From the NCBI GenBank assembly GCA_965263455.1, contig CBDHHN010000004.1, forward strand, positions 558,001-622,000: 64,000 bases of DNA, in the 5' to 3' direction. The notes below the pieces were generated by a model. It made no database searches. It had not been told where the DNA came from and worked only from the letters and a program-made list of their open reading frames with translations. This document shows positions 22,258 through 30,761 of the stretch, one piece after another (positions within the stretch are counted from its first letter, which is position 1; every line of letters begins with the position of its first letter). The DNA comes from CADEDH01 sp965263455. Its GTDB lineage: Bacteria; Actinomycetota; Acidimicrobiia; Acidimicrobiales; SZUA-35. The translations under genes and the position numbers were made by a program.

Positions 22258-24639
22258 ATGATTGCCAACCAGCTCGAGGGCAAGCGGATCGCCGTCACCG
22301 GCTCCACCGGCTTCCTCGGCACCGCCCTGGTCGAGCGTCTCCTGCGCGGGGTGCCCGACTGCGAGCTCGTGCTCCTGGTCCGACCGGGCAAGCGGTCGAC
22401 CCCAGCCCAGCGGGCCCGCCGCGAGATCTTCCGCAACAACGCCTTCGACCGGATGCTGGCCGACCGGGGCAAGGACGCCTTCTGGGAGGAGATCGACCGG
22501 CGGGTCACCGTCATCGCCGGCGATGTCGGCACCGACGGCCTCGCCCTCGACGACGAAGGCCGCCGGGAGATGGGGTCGGTCGACGTGGTCATCCACTCGG
22601 CCGCCACCGTCAGCTTCGACGCCCCGCTCGACAGCGCCGTCGAGGTCAACCTCCTGGGCCCGACCCGGATCGCCCGCACCCTCCAGGACCTCGGCGTCAC
22701 CCCCCACCTGGTCGCCGTGTCCACCTGCTATGTGGCCGGCAACCGCCGAGGCCGGGCCGACGAGGAGTTGCTGACCGAGAGCCCGTTCCACATCGACGTC
22801 GACTGGCAGTCCGAGGTCGGGGCGGCCCGCCGGACCCGGGCCGACTTCGATGCCGAGTCGCGCACGGTCGCCCGCCTGGGCGAGTTCCGGGACCGGGCCC
22901 GGCACGACCTGGGCGCGGCCGGGAGCCCGCTGCTCGCGGCCAAGACCGAGCAGCTGCGCAAGCGCTGGGTCGACGACCAGCTGGTCGAAGCGGGCCGGGC
23001 CCGGGCCGCCTCCCTCGGCTGGCCCGACGCCTACGCCTACACCAAGGCCCTGGGCGAGCGGGCCCTGGTCGAGTCCCGGGGCGACGTGCCCGTCTCTATC
23101 GTGCGGCCGTCGATCATCGAGTCGGCCTGGTCGGAGCCGGTCCCGGGGTGGATCAAGGGCTTCCGCATGGCCGAGCCCATCATCATCAGCTACGCCCAGG
23201 GTCTGCTCAAGGAGTTCCCGGGCGTGCCCGAGGGCATCATCGACGTGATCCCGGTCGACATGGTCGTGGCCGCCATCATCGCCGTGGCGGCCCACGGTCC
23301 GGCCTGGTCGCCCGACGGGTCCGAGCCCGGCCACGATGCGGGCGAGACAGGTCCGCTACCCGTCCACGTGACCCAGGTCGCCTCCGGCACCCGGAACCCG
23401 CTCCGCTACCGGCGCCTGGTCGACCTCGTCTCGGAGTGGTTCACCGAGAACCCGCTGTACGACGCCAAGGGCCAGCCCATCGCCGTGCCCGAGTGGTCGT
23501 TCCCGGGCCGGGGGGCGGTCGAGCGCCAACTCGAGCGCATCCACCGGAACCTGTCGTGGGCCGACCAGAACCTCAAGCGCCTCCCCCTGCGGGGCCGTCA
23601 GGCCCTGTTCAACGCCAGGCTCGAGGAGCAGCGGGAGCAGGTCGAGCGGGCCCTCGGCTACGTCAAGATCTACGGCTCCTACGCCGAGTGCGAGGCCCTG
23701 TACGGGGTGGAGCGCCTCGTCGCCCTCCACGAGGCCATGGACCCGGCCGACCAGCAGGCCTTCGGGTGCGATCCGGCCGTCGTCGACTGGACCCACTACG
23801 TGCGCAACGTCCACCTCCCATCGGTGGTGGAGCACGCCCGGGTCAAGACCAGGAGCGAGGCGTCGGACCCCGATGCCCGGACCAAGCGCCTGCGCAAGCG
23901 GGTGCTGGATCCCGAGCGCCAGTTGGCGGCGTTCGACCTGGAGAACACGATCATCGCCTCCAACGTGGTGTTCTCCTACGCCTGGCTCGCCACCCGCAAT
24001 CTCCCGGCCGGCGAGCGAGCCCGCTTCACCCTCAAGACGATGATCGAGGTTCCCGGCCTGCTCGCCCTCGACCGGCGGGACCGCACCGACTTCCTCCGCC
24101 ACTTCTACCGCCGCTACGACGGAGCCTCGGTGTCGGACATGGAGCGCCTCGGCCCCGAGCTTCTGGCCGATCACATCCTGACCAAGGCCTACCCGGCCGC
24201 CGTGCGCCGGGTGCGCGAGCATCGCCGCCTGGGACACCGGACGCTGCTCATCACCGGCGCCCTGGACATCGTGATCGAACCGCTGCGGCCCCTCTTCGAC
24301 GACGTGATCTGCGCCGAGATGTCGGTCGTCGACGGCCGCTACACCGGCGAGCTGCAGGCCGTGCCTCCGACCGGCGAGGTCCGGGCCCAGGCCCTGCGGG
24401 ACTACGCCGACTCCCACGGCTTCGACCTGGGCGAGTCGGTCGCCTATGCCGACTCGTCGTCCGACCTGCCCCTGCTGGAGGCGGTCGGCTTCCCGGTGGC
24501 GGTCAACCCCGAGACCCGCCTGGCCACCCTGTCGATCAAGCGGGGTTGGCTCATGGAGAACTGGACCAAGGCCGACGGCGGAACCGACAAGGCCCTCCCC
24601 TTCGGCCCCCTCCCCCACCGCAGGCGGAGCCGCCGGTGA
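22258..24639 (+). CDS. Fatty acyl-CoA reductase-like SDR fused to HAD-IB phosphatase-like domain
   Basis: A 793-residue two-domain protein. Residues 1 to about 400 are an extended SDR of the male-sterility/fatty-acyl-CoA-reductase type: G15-x2-G18-x2-G21 binds NAD(P), and Y259-x3-K263 (YAYTK) is the catalytic pair. Residues about 555-770 are a HAD-IB domain like SerB: FDLENT at 559-564, LLITGALDI and VAYADSSSDLPLLEAVG. In motif I the second Asp is Glu (E562), which could alter phosphatase activity. Such fusions occur in mycobacteria and relatives and may make fatty alcohols or modify acyl groups. It opens an operon with a LarA-like protein and an acyltransferase, facing a TetR gene. Confidence 0.9.
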   Translation: MIANQLEGKRIAVTGSTGFLGTALVERLLRGVPDCELVLLVRPGKRSTPAQRARREIFRNNAFDRMLADRGKDAFWEEIDRRVTVIAGDVGTDGLALDDEGRREMGSVDVVIHSAATVSFDAPLDSAVEVNLLGPTRIARTLQDLGVTPHLVAVSTCYVAGNRRGRADEELLTESPFHIDVDWQSEVGAARRTRADFDAESRTVARLGEFRDRARHDLGAAGSPLLAAKTEQLRKRWVDDQLVEAGRARAASLGWPDAYAYTKALGERALVESRGDVPVSIVRPSIIESAWSEPVPGWIKGFRMAEPIIISYAQGLLKEFPGVPEGIIDVIPVDMVVAAIIAVAAHGPAWSPDGSEPGHDAGETGPLPVHVTQVASGTRNPLRYRRLVDLVSEWFTENPLYDAKGQPIAVPEWSFPGRGAVERQLERIHRNLSWADQNLKRLPLRGRQALFNARLEEQREQVERALGYVKIYGSYAECEALYGVERLVALHEAMDPADQQAFGCDPAVVDWTHYVRNVHLPSVVEHARVKTRSEASDPDARTKRLRKRVLDPERQLAAFDLENTIIASNVVFSYAWLATRNLPAGERARFTLKTMIEVPGLLALDRRDRTDFLRHFYRRYDGASVSDMERLGPELLADHILTKAYPAAVRRVREHRRLGHRTLLITGALDIVIEPLRPLFDDVICAEMSVVDGRYTGELQAVPPTGEVRAQALRDYADSHGFDLGESVAYADSSSDLPLLEAVGFPVAVNPETRLATLSIKRGWLMENWTKADGGTDKALPFGPLPHRRRSRR

Positions 24640-24691
24640 TCGGCCCGTCCGCCCCCACGACCGTGCGACCAAGAACGACGAGATCCCTGAG

Positions 24692-26305
24692 ATGAGCAAA
24701 GCGCCCCGAACCAACCCCCGGCCCGGCTTCGTGCTCGAGGTCGACCGCCAGACCCCGCCGATCCTGTTCCACCACGGCGAGGGCTTCCGCATGGAGAAGC
24801 TGCCGGTGGGGCGGAGCCGGGTCATCTACCCGGGCGAGCCCCTCCACGGTCTCGACGACCCCGACGGGGCCATCCTCGACGCCCTCCTCAACCCGATCGA
24901 GGACGATCCGCTCCCGTCCCTGCTGAAGCCCGGGATGAAGCTGACGATCGCCTTCGACGACCTGTCGCTGCCGCTGCCCCCCATGGAGCGACCCGACGTC
25001 CGCCAGCGGATCATCGAGGCCGTGCTCGACATGGCGGCCGCCGCCGGGGTTGACGATGTCCACATCATCGCCGCCCTCGCCCTCCACCGGCGGATGACCG
25101 AGTCGGAGCTGCGCCACGCCGTCGGCGACCGGGTCTACGAGGCCTTTGCCCCCGACGGCACCCTGTACAACCACGACGCCGAGGATCCCGACGGCATGGT
25201 CATCCTGGGCCAGACCGACCACGGCGAACAGGTCCAGATGTCCAAGCGGGCGGCGGAGTCGGACCTGGTCGTCTACGTCAACATCAACCTGGTGTCGATG
25301 GACGGCGGGTGGAAGAGCACGGCCACCGGCCTGTCGGGCTACCAGGGGGTCAAGGCCCACCACAACGTCCACACCATGCGGCACTCCAAGAGCTTCATGG
25401 ACCAGGAGGCGTCCGAGCTCCACCGGTCGAACTGGCGTCAGGGCGACATCATCAAGCACCACGGCCCTCGGATCTTCCAGATCGAGACCACGCTGAACAC
25501 CAACACCTTCGGCTCCTCGGGACCGCTGTCGATGCTCCAGAAGCGGGAGTGGGAGTGGTCGATGCGCGACCGGGCCACCTTCGCCGCCATGAACGCCGGC
25601 CTGGAGCGGATGTCGAACGCCAATCGGCGACGGGTCTTCCACTCGTGGCGGGCCCCGTACGAGCTGACGTCGGTCCAGGCGGGCGAGGTCGAGGCCGTGC
25701 ACCGCAAGACGACCGAGATGGTCTACAAGCAGCACATGGTCCCGGTCCAGGGTCAGACCGACATCGTGACCATGGGGCTCCCCTACCTGACGCCCTACAA
25801 CGTCAACTCGATCATGAACCCGATCCTGGTCATGGTGCAGGGGCTCGGGTACTTCTTCAATCTGTACCGGGGACAGCCGGTTGTCCGGGAGGGCGGCGTA
25901 CTCATCATGAGTCACCCCACCCCCTGGGAGTTCCACCCCGTGCACCACCCGAGCTACATCGACTTCTTCGAGCAGGTCCTGGCCGAGACCACCGACCCGG
26001 TGGAGATCGAGCAACGGTACGAGAAGCAGTACGCCGAGGACGAGTGGTACCGCCACCTCTACCGCACCAGCTACGCCTACCACGGGGTCCACCCGTTCTA
26101 CATGTGGTACTGGGGCTCCCACGCCATGGAGTACCTGGGTCAGGTCATCGTCGTCGGGGGCGACCCCAAGGCCGTGCGTCGACTCGGATTCAAGCCGGCC
26201 TCCACCCTCGACGACGCCCTGGAGATGGCGAGCGACACCGTCGGCCCGGCCCCCACCATCACCCACATCCACAACCCGCCCATCCTCATGGCGGACGTGA
26301 GCTGA
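24692..26305 (+). CDS. LarA-like (DUF2088) nickel-pincer racemase family protein
   Basis: A 537-residue homologue of nickel-dependent lactate racemase LarA, about 110 residues longer than the usual 424. The family N-domain is clear in MKLTIAFDDLSLPLPPME and LHRRMTESELRHAVGDRVYE. Compared from memory with LarA of Lactiplantibacillus plantarum, H132 corresponds to H108, K208 (in DGGWKSTATG) to the cofactor-bearing K184, and H224 to H200. The position of catalytic H174 is Ile/Asn (198-199). The pincer cofactor may therefore bind while the chemistry differs. It starts 52 bp after the reductase gene and 8 bp before the acyltransferase gene, so it probably acts on a lipid or hydroxy-acid intermediate. 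No larB, larC or larE is in view. Confidence 0.82.
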   Translation: MSKAPRTNPRPGFVLEVDRQTPPILFHHGEGFRMEKLPVGRSRVIYPGEPLHGLDDPDGAILDALLNPIEDDPLPSLLKPGMKLTIAFDDLSLPLPPMERPDVRQRIIEAVLDMAAAAGVDDVHIIAALALHRRMTESELRHAVGDRVYEAFAPDGTLYNHDAEDPDGMVILGQTDHGEQVQMSKRAAESDLVVYVNINLVSMDGGWKSTATGLSGYQGVKAHHNVHTMRHSKSFMDQEASELHRSNWRQGDIIKHHGPRIFQIETTLNTNTFGSSGPLSMLQKREWEWSMRDRATFAAMNAGLERMSNANRRRVFHSWRAPYELTSVQAGEVEAVHRKTTEMVYKQHMVPVQGQTDIVTMGLPYLTPYNVNSIMNPILVMVQGLGYFFNLYRGQPVVREGGVLIMSHPTPWEFHPVHHPSYIDFFEQVLAETTDPVEIEQRYEKQYAEDEWYRHLYRTSYAYHGVHPFYMWYWGSHAMEYLGQVIVVGGDPKAVRRLGFKPASTLDDALEMASDTVGPAPTITHIHNPPILMADVS

Positions 26306-26313
26306 GCCCGACC

Positions 26314-27207
26314 ATGCTGCGCTGGCTCCGATTCATCACGACCCCGCCCGCCACCCCGGCCGGGATCGACAAGCCCGAGGTCCGCCCCACCACGGGCGTC
26401 TACTACGACACCGAGTGGGCCCAGCGGGGCCCGGCTCGCTTCGTGCGCAAGGTCGGGGTGTGGGGGTTCATGAAGCCGGCCATCGCCCTGTACGGCTCAC
26501 CCCGCGTCATCGGGACCGACCGGCTGTCGTCGGTCGAGGGTCCGGTCATCTTCGCCGCCAACCACCACAGCCACGCCGACACCACCCTGCTCCTGGCCAC
26601 CATCCCGGCCGACCTCCGTGAAGACCTGGTCATCGCGGCGGGCGCCGACTACTTCTTCCCCAATCGGGTGGCGGCCGCCCTGTCGGCCCTGTTCATCGGG
26701 GCCATTCCCATCGAACGCCAGCGCCTGTCGAAGCTCTCGGTGGAGAACACGACCTCGGCCGTGGCCAAGGGCCGCAACCTGCTGATCTTCCCCGAGGGCG
26801 GGCGCTCGCCCGACGGCTGGGGCCGGAGGCATCGGCCGGGGGCCGCATTCGTGTCCAAGCGGACGGGAGCCCCGGTGGTGCCGGTCTACATCGAGGGCAC
26901 GGGTCGGATCCTCCCCAAGGGTCAGAGCTGGCCCACCCGGTCGCGCTGCGCCGTGGTGTTCGGCGCCCCGCTCCGCATCGACGATGACGAGGACGTCCGG
27001 GACTTCGCCCACCGGATCGAGGCCCGGGTCGGGGAACTGGCCGACGAGTTCACCCACGGGTGGTGGGAGTCCCGCAAGCGGGCCCACACCGACCGGACGA
27101 CGGGCCTCGGCGGCCCCGAGGCCGGCGCCTGGCGCCGCCGGTGGGCGCTCGGCCCCAAGGCCGGAAGCCGCAGCGCCGAACGCGACCGGCCCTGGCCCAA
27201 ACGCTGA
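26314..27207 (+). CDS. PlsC-type 1-acylglycerol-3-phosphate O-acyltransferase-like protein
   Basis: A 297-residue acyltransferase. Motif I NHHSHADTT gives the catalytic H-x4-D, motif III is FPEGGRSPDG, and motif IV lies in GAPVVPVYIEG. The substrate-binding region PNRVAAALSALFIGAIPIER is also typical. It starts eight bases after the LarA-like gene and completes the TetR-controlled trio. It would move an acyl chain from acyl-CoA or acyl-ACP to a glycerol-phosphate or other acceptor at the membrane. The last 45 residues are basic and low-complexity. Confidence 0.9.
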   Translation: MLRWLRFITTPPATPAGIDKPEVRPTTGVYYDTEWAQRGPARFVRKVGVWGFMKPAIALYGSPRVIGTDRLSSVEGPVIFAANHHSHADTTLLLATIPADLREDLVIAAGADYFFPNRVAAALSALFIGAIPIERQRLSKLSVENTTSAVAKGRNLLIFPEGGRSPDGWGRRHRPGAAFVSKRTGAPVVPVYIEGTGRILPKGQSWPTRSRCAVVFGAPLRIDDDEDVRDFAHRIEARVGELADEFTHGWWESRKRAHTDRTTGLGGPEAGAWRRRWALGPKAGSRSAERDRPWPKR

Positions 27208-27264
27208 GTCCCGCCCTGCGGCGGAGGCCGGAACGGCCCCGCCGGTCGACCGGTGGCGGCGGTC

Positions 27265-27750
27265 TCAGGAACCGATGGGGAACGGCAGGGGCCAACCGTC
27301 GACCACGGGCCCGTGGTCGATCCCGTCGAGTTCGACCTGACAGTCGAGGACCTGGGCCCGCTCGCCACACGACAGTCCGAACCGCTCGTAGCCCGATCCG
27401 ATGGGCGCCAGGCGGAACAGGCGGTCGCAGGCCAGGCCCGAACCGGCCTCGCACGCCAGCCACAGGGCATCGAGCTCGGGATCATCGCCCAACGTGTCGA
27501 CCGGGGGCCCCTGGTCCGGCCCGGCCGGCGAGGCGTGGACGGGACCTTCGAGCCCGGCCCCCGGGTCGGGATCGAAGGCGAGGAGGCCCCGGTCGGGATC
27601 GAGTTGGACCGCCAGCGCCTCGACCCGGACCCTGGACCCGGGGCCGAGATCGGCCAGGCCCGCCACCACGGCCACGGCGAGGGCCAGGACGGCGCCGAGG
27701 GCCGCGGTCCGGCGCAGGGTCCGGCCGATCGATCGCAGGAGTCGGAGCAT
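27265..27750 (-). CDS. Membrane-anchored small protein of unknown function
   Basis: A 161-residue protein with a basic start (MLRLLRSIGRTLRRTA), one hydrophobic span (ALGAVLALAVAVVAGLADLG) and an external part. Its core, DDPELDALWLACEAGSGLAC followed by APIGSGYERFGLSCGER, is a short two- or three-Cys motif seen in many actinobacterial secreted proteins, sometimes beside protein kinases. I know no assigned function. The ATG at 27750 is preferred because upstream in-frame sequence is low-complexity. It diverges from the glycosyltransferase gene, leaving about 120 bp for two promoters. Confidence 0.65.
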   Translation of the reverse strand: MLRLLRSIGRTLRRTAALGAVLALAVAVVAGLADLGPGSRVRVEALAVQLDPDRGLLAFDPDPGAGLEGPVHASPAGPDQGPPVDTLGDDPELDALWLACEAGSGLACDRLFRLAPIGSGYERFGLSCGERAQVLDCQVELDGIDHGPVVDGWPLPFPIGS

Positions 27751-27870
27751 CAACCGGTACTTCGGTCGCCCGCGGGCCGGACTCAAGGCGACCGCCCTGG
27801 GTCCTGCGGCCCAGCGACGTCGGCGGTCGACGCCTCTATCCTCCCCGGGGGAACGGAGCGGGAGGCGCCC

Positions 27871-29121
27871 ATGGGTGAGATGCACAGTCTGTTGGTGACC
27901 CGGATGAGCCCGTTCCCGGCCACCGCCGGCGTGCCATTGCGGGTGGCCGGCGCCCTCTACGGGCTGTCGACCCTAGGCCCGGTCGACGTGATCGTGATCG
28001 GGGCCGAGGTCGCCGACGACGATGTGCCCGACTACATCGCCGAGGTGACCACCGTCGATCCCGGACCGCCCTCCGCCCGGTCGCAACTCACCGGACGCCT
28101 CGGGGGCCGTCACCCGCTGGCCGCCTCCCTGTGGACACCCGACATCGACCGGCTGGTCCGGAGCCGGGCCGCCGGGCCCGACCTGGTCGTGTTGGAGGAG
28201 GTGTGGCTCGCCCCCTACCTCGATGCGGCGGCGGCCGGTGGGGCCCGGGTGGTGTACGACTCGCACAACGTCGAGACCGTGCTGCGGCGGGAGATCGCCT
28301 CCCTCCAGGCCACCAGCCTCCCCCGCCGGATCAGGCGCTCGGTCATCACCTCCCAGGTCTCGCGCCTCGAACGGCAACTGGTCGAGGGGGCGGACCAGGT
28401 CTGGGCCTGCAGCGAGCAGGACCGCCAGGCCATGGCATCGCTGTTCGGGAGGGCGTCGTCCATCCGGGTCGTGCCCAACGCCATCGATGCCGTGTCGGTG
28501 GCCGCCGACGTCGCCCGAGCCGACCTCGACGGCGACCTCGACGGCAATCTCGACGGTGATCTCGACGGCCCCGGGCCCCGGGTGCTGTTCCTGGGCGACC
28601 TGCGCTACCCCCCGAACGAGGACGGCGCCCTGTTCCTGCTCGACGAGATCATGCCGCAGGTCAGGGAGCGGGTCCCCGGGGCCGAGCTGCTCCTGGTGGG
28701 CCGCAACCCGACCGAGCGCCTGCGCCGGACGGCCTCCCCGATCCCGTGGACCACCGTCACCGGCGAGGTGGCCTCGGTCGCCCCCTACCTGGCCGCGGCC
28801 GACGTGTTGGCGGTGACGCTGCGCATCGGGGGCGGGACGAGGCTCAAGATCCTGGAGGGCCTGGCCGCCGGCCTCCCCATCGTCACCACGACCAAGGGCG
28901 TTGAGGGGATCGATGCCGTCGACGGGGTGCATCTGGCGATGGCCGACGAGCCGACGACCATCGCCGACCGCCTCACCGAGGTGTTGACCGACCGGGCGCT
29001 GGCCGACCGACGCCGCCGGGCGGGCCGGGCCCTGGTCGACGACCACTACTCATGGACGGCCGTGGCCGAGCGCATCCGCCACCACGTCCAGGGCACCGAG
29101 CCGACGGCCGAAACCCGCTGA
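27871..29121 (+). CDS. GT4-type glycosyltransferase
   Basis: A 416-residue GT-B glycosyltransferase. The N-terminal domain shows YDSHNVETVLRR, and the C-terminal domain carries RVLFLGDLRYPPNEDGALFL and RIGGGTRLKILEGLAAGLPI, the Glu-rich donor-sugar site of GT4 enzymes. GGAGG lies just before the ATG. Between the domains a short tandem DLDG repeat (ADLDGDLDGNLDGDLDGPG, near residues 214-232) forms an acidic linker, which is unusual. It would transfer a nucleotide-sugar residue to an envelope glycan or small molecule. No other glycan genes are adjacent. Confidence 0.88.
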   Translation: MGEMHSLLVTRMSPFPATAGVPLRVAGALYGLSTLGPVDVIVIGAEVADDDVPDYIAEVTTVDPGPPSARSQLTGRLGGRHPLAASLWTPDIDRLVRSRAAGPDLVVLEEVWLAPYLDAAAAGGARVVYDSHNVETVLRREIASLQATSLPRRIRRSVITSQVSRLERQLVEGADQVWACSEQDRQAMASLFGRASSIRVVPNAIDAVSVAADVARADLDGDLDGNLDGDLDGPGPRVLFLGDLRYPPNEDGALFLLDEIMPQVRERVPGAELLLVGRNPTERLRRTASPIPWTTVTGEVASVAPYLAAADVLAVTLRIGGGTRLKILEGLAAGLPIVTTTKGVEGIDAVDGVHLAMADEPTTIADRLTEVLTDRALADRRRRAGRALVDDHYSWTAVAERIRHHVQGTEPTAETR

Positions 29122-29218
29122 GCCGCCGGACGGCTCCCACCCGGGCGCTTGCCCCACCGGGCCCGGCGGGGCATCGTGGTCCGGATCCCCTCGCCCTCGA
29201 CGCTGCAAGGAGCGCGCC

Positions 29219-29878
29219 ATGAATCTCGGTCTGTCCGCCGACGACGTCCTGACCACCACCCGCTCGGTACGCAAGCGCCTCGACTTCGACCGGCCGGTCG
29301 AGCGCTCCACCGTGCTCGAGTGCATCGAGATCGCACTCCAGGCCCCCACCGGATCGAACTCCCAGGGGTGGCAGTGGATGGTCATCGAGGACGCCGACAA
29401 GAAGAAGGCGGTGTCCGATCTCTACGCCAAGAACTTCAACTGGTACGCCAGCCAGCCCGGCCGGACCTACGCCGACGGCGACACCCGGGCCGATCGCCAG
29501 GAGCTGGTGCGGTCGTCGGCCACGTACCTGGCCGAGAACTTCCACCGGGCCCCGTTCCTGGTCATCCCCCTGATCGAGGGTCGCCTCGGTGAGGGCCTGC
29601 CCACCTTCGCCCAGGCCAGCCAGTGGGGGTCGATCCTGCCTGCGGTGTGGAGCTTCATGCTGGCCCTGCGGGAACGGGGTCTGGGTTCGGCCTGGACCAC
29701 CCTCCACCTCCCCGACGAGGAGGCGACGGCCGAGATCCTGGGCATCCCCTTCGACCGCTACACCCAGGCCGGTCTGTTCCCGGTGGCCTACACCAAGGGC
29801 ACCGACTTCAAGCTGGCCAAGCGTCTGCCCGCCACCGAACTCACCCACTGGGACACCTTCGGCGACAAGCAGGCCTGA
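29219..29878 (+). CDS. Nitroreductase-family protein
   Basis: A 219-residue FMN-dependent oxidoreductase. TTTRSVRKRLDFDRPVER and ALQAPTGSNSQGWQWMVIED are the typical opening and FMN-binding stretches. WGSILPAVWSFMLALRERGL and EILGIPFDRYTQAGLFPVAY near the C-terminus match the family. It would reduce nitro groups, quinones or similar acceptors with NAD(P)H, or use F420-like cofactors. AAGGAG lies eight bases before the ATG. Convergent with the GntR gene. Confidence 0.92.
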   Translation: MNLGLSADDVLTTTRSVRKRLDFDRPVERSTVLECIEIALQAPTGSNSQGWQWMVIEDADKKKAVSDLYAKNFNWYASQPGRTYADGDTRADRQELVRSSATYLAENFHRAPFLVIPLIEGRLGEGLPTFAQASQWGSILPAVWSFMLALRERGLGSAWTTLHLPDEEATAEILGIPFDRYTQAGLFPVAYTKGTDFKLAKRLPATELTHWDTFGDKQA

Positions 29879-29929
29879 TCCGGGGGCCGGGACCGTCCCG
29901 GCGGGGCCGTCGGCCGACAGGCCTCGGCC

Positions 29930-30682
29930 TCAACCGGCGGCCGTCTCCTCGTCGACGAGGCGCAGGCCGGGCGGTGGAGCCGCCTCGTGGTCCTCGACCC
30001 AGGGCAACTCGGCCACCAGTTCGGTCAGATGGCCGGGGAAGACGTGCTCCGAGACCAGGATCGCCCGCTCGTCCCGCCCGTAGGTCACCCGCTGCACCTG
30101 GAGGACGGCGTCGCCGGTCGGCAGATCGAGCAGGTCGGCGTCGTCGGGATCGACGACCCCGGCCCGGATGGTCTGGGTGGCCCGGACCGGGGGTTCGTCC
30201 AGCAGTTCGAGGAAGCTCGACCGCTCCACCGCCGCCTTCGACAACGGGGCCGCCAGGTCCTCCCGGCACCACACCGTGACGCGGGCCAGGGGTTGACCGT
30301 CGGCCAGGTTGAGCCGTCGCACCTCCAGGACCCGATCCCCCAGGTGCTCGGACACCCGGTCGGGGGCGTCGACGAAGGCGAAGTCGAGCACCCGACGGGC
30401 CGAGGTGCGCCCCGCGGCTTCCAACTGGCGCTCGATGGTGACCAGACCGGCCAGCGGTTGGACCAGGGGCCTGCCGGCCACCGACCACCCGAAGCCCTGG
30501 CGGGACTCGACGAGGCCCTCGGTGCGCAGGACCTCCAGGGCTTTGCGAATCGTCACCCGACTGGCATCGTGCTCGGCCCCCAGGGTGGCCTCGCTGGGCA
30601 AGACTTGCCCCGGCCGGAACCGACCGGCGGCGATGTGGCCCCGGATCTCGTCGGCGATTTGCTGGTAGCGAATCGGTCTCAC
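29930..30682 (-). CDS. GntR/HutC-family transcriptional regulator with UTRA domain
   Basis: A 250-residue regulator. The winged helix-turn-helix is seen in YQQIADEIRGHIAAGRFRPG, LPSEATLGAEHDASRVTIRK and ALEVLRTEGLVESRQGFGW. The UTRA effector domain fills residues about 90-240. The GTG start at 30682 lies directly in front of the domain, and sequence upstream in frame is not family-like. It diverges from the aconitase gene across 79 bp, so it is the obvious candidate regulator of that gene and of itself. Effector unknown; UTRA domains usually bind small sugars, amino acids or acids. Confidence 0.92.
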   Translation of the reverse strand: MRPIRYQQIADEIRGHIAAGRFRPGQVLPSEATLGAEHDASRVTIRKALEVLRTEGLVESRQGFGWSVAGRPLVQPLAGLVTIERQLEAAGRTSARRVLDFAFVDAPDRVSEHLGDRVLEVRRLNLADGQPLARVTVWCREDLAAPLSKAAVERSSFLELLDEPPVRATQTIRAGVVDPDDADLLDLPTGDAVLQVQRVTYGRDERAILVSEHVFPGHLTELVAELPWVEDHEAAPPPGLRLVDEETAAG

Positions 30683-30705
30683 TTGTATTAGAGTTGTATC
30701 ACAAG
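30682..30705. promoter_or_regulatory. Candidate GntR operator between regulator and aconitase genes
   Basis: TTGTAT occurs twice (30683-30688 and 30694-30699), 11 bp or one helical turn apart, enclosed by CTTGT and ACAAG arms. The stretch is strikingly AT-rich for this genome and overlaps the GTG start of the GntR gene, where binding would block it. Confidence 0.5.
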
Positions 30706-30761
30706 CTCGACGCGAGGGAAAGCCCTTCCGGCCACGACGAGGATCAACCAAGGAGCGCGAC

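Noticed and set aside
22132..23334. Upstream extension of the TetR frame across the reductase gene
   Set aside because: Antisense to a conserved reductase and low-complexity; TetR domain begins exactly at GTG 22131.
28131..28559. Alternative frame inside the glycosyltransferase gene
   Set aside because: Arg-rich shadow frame; the glycosyltransferase frame has all motifs.
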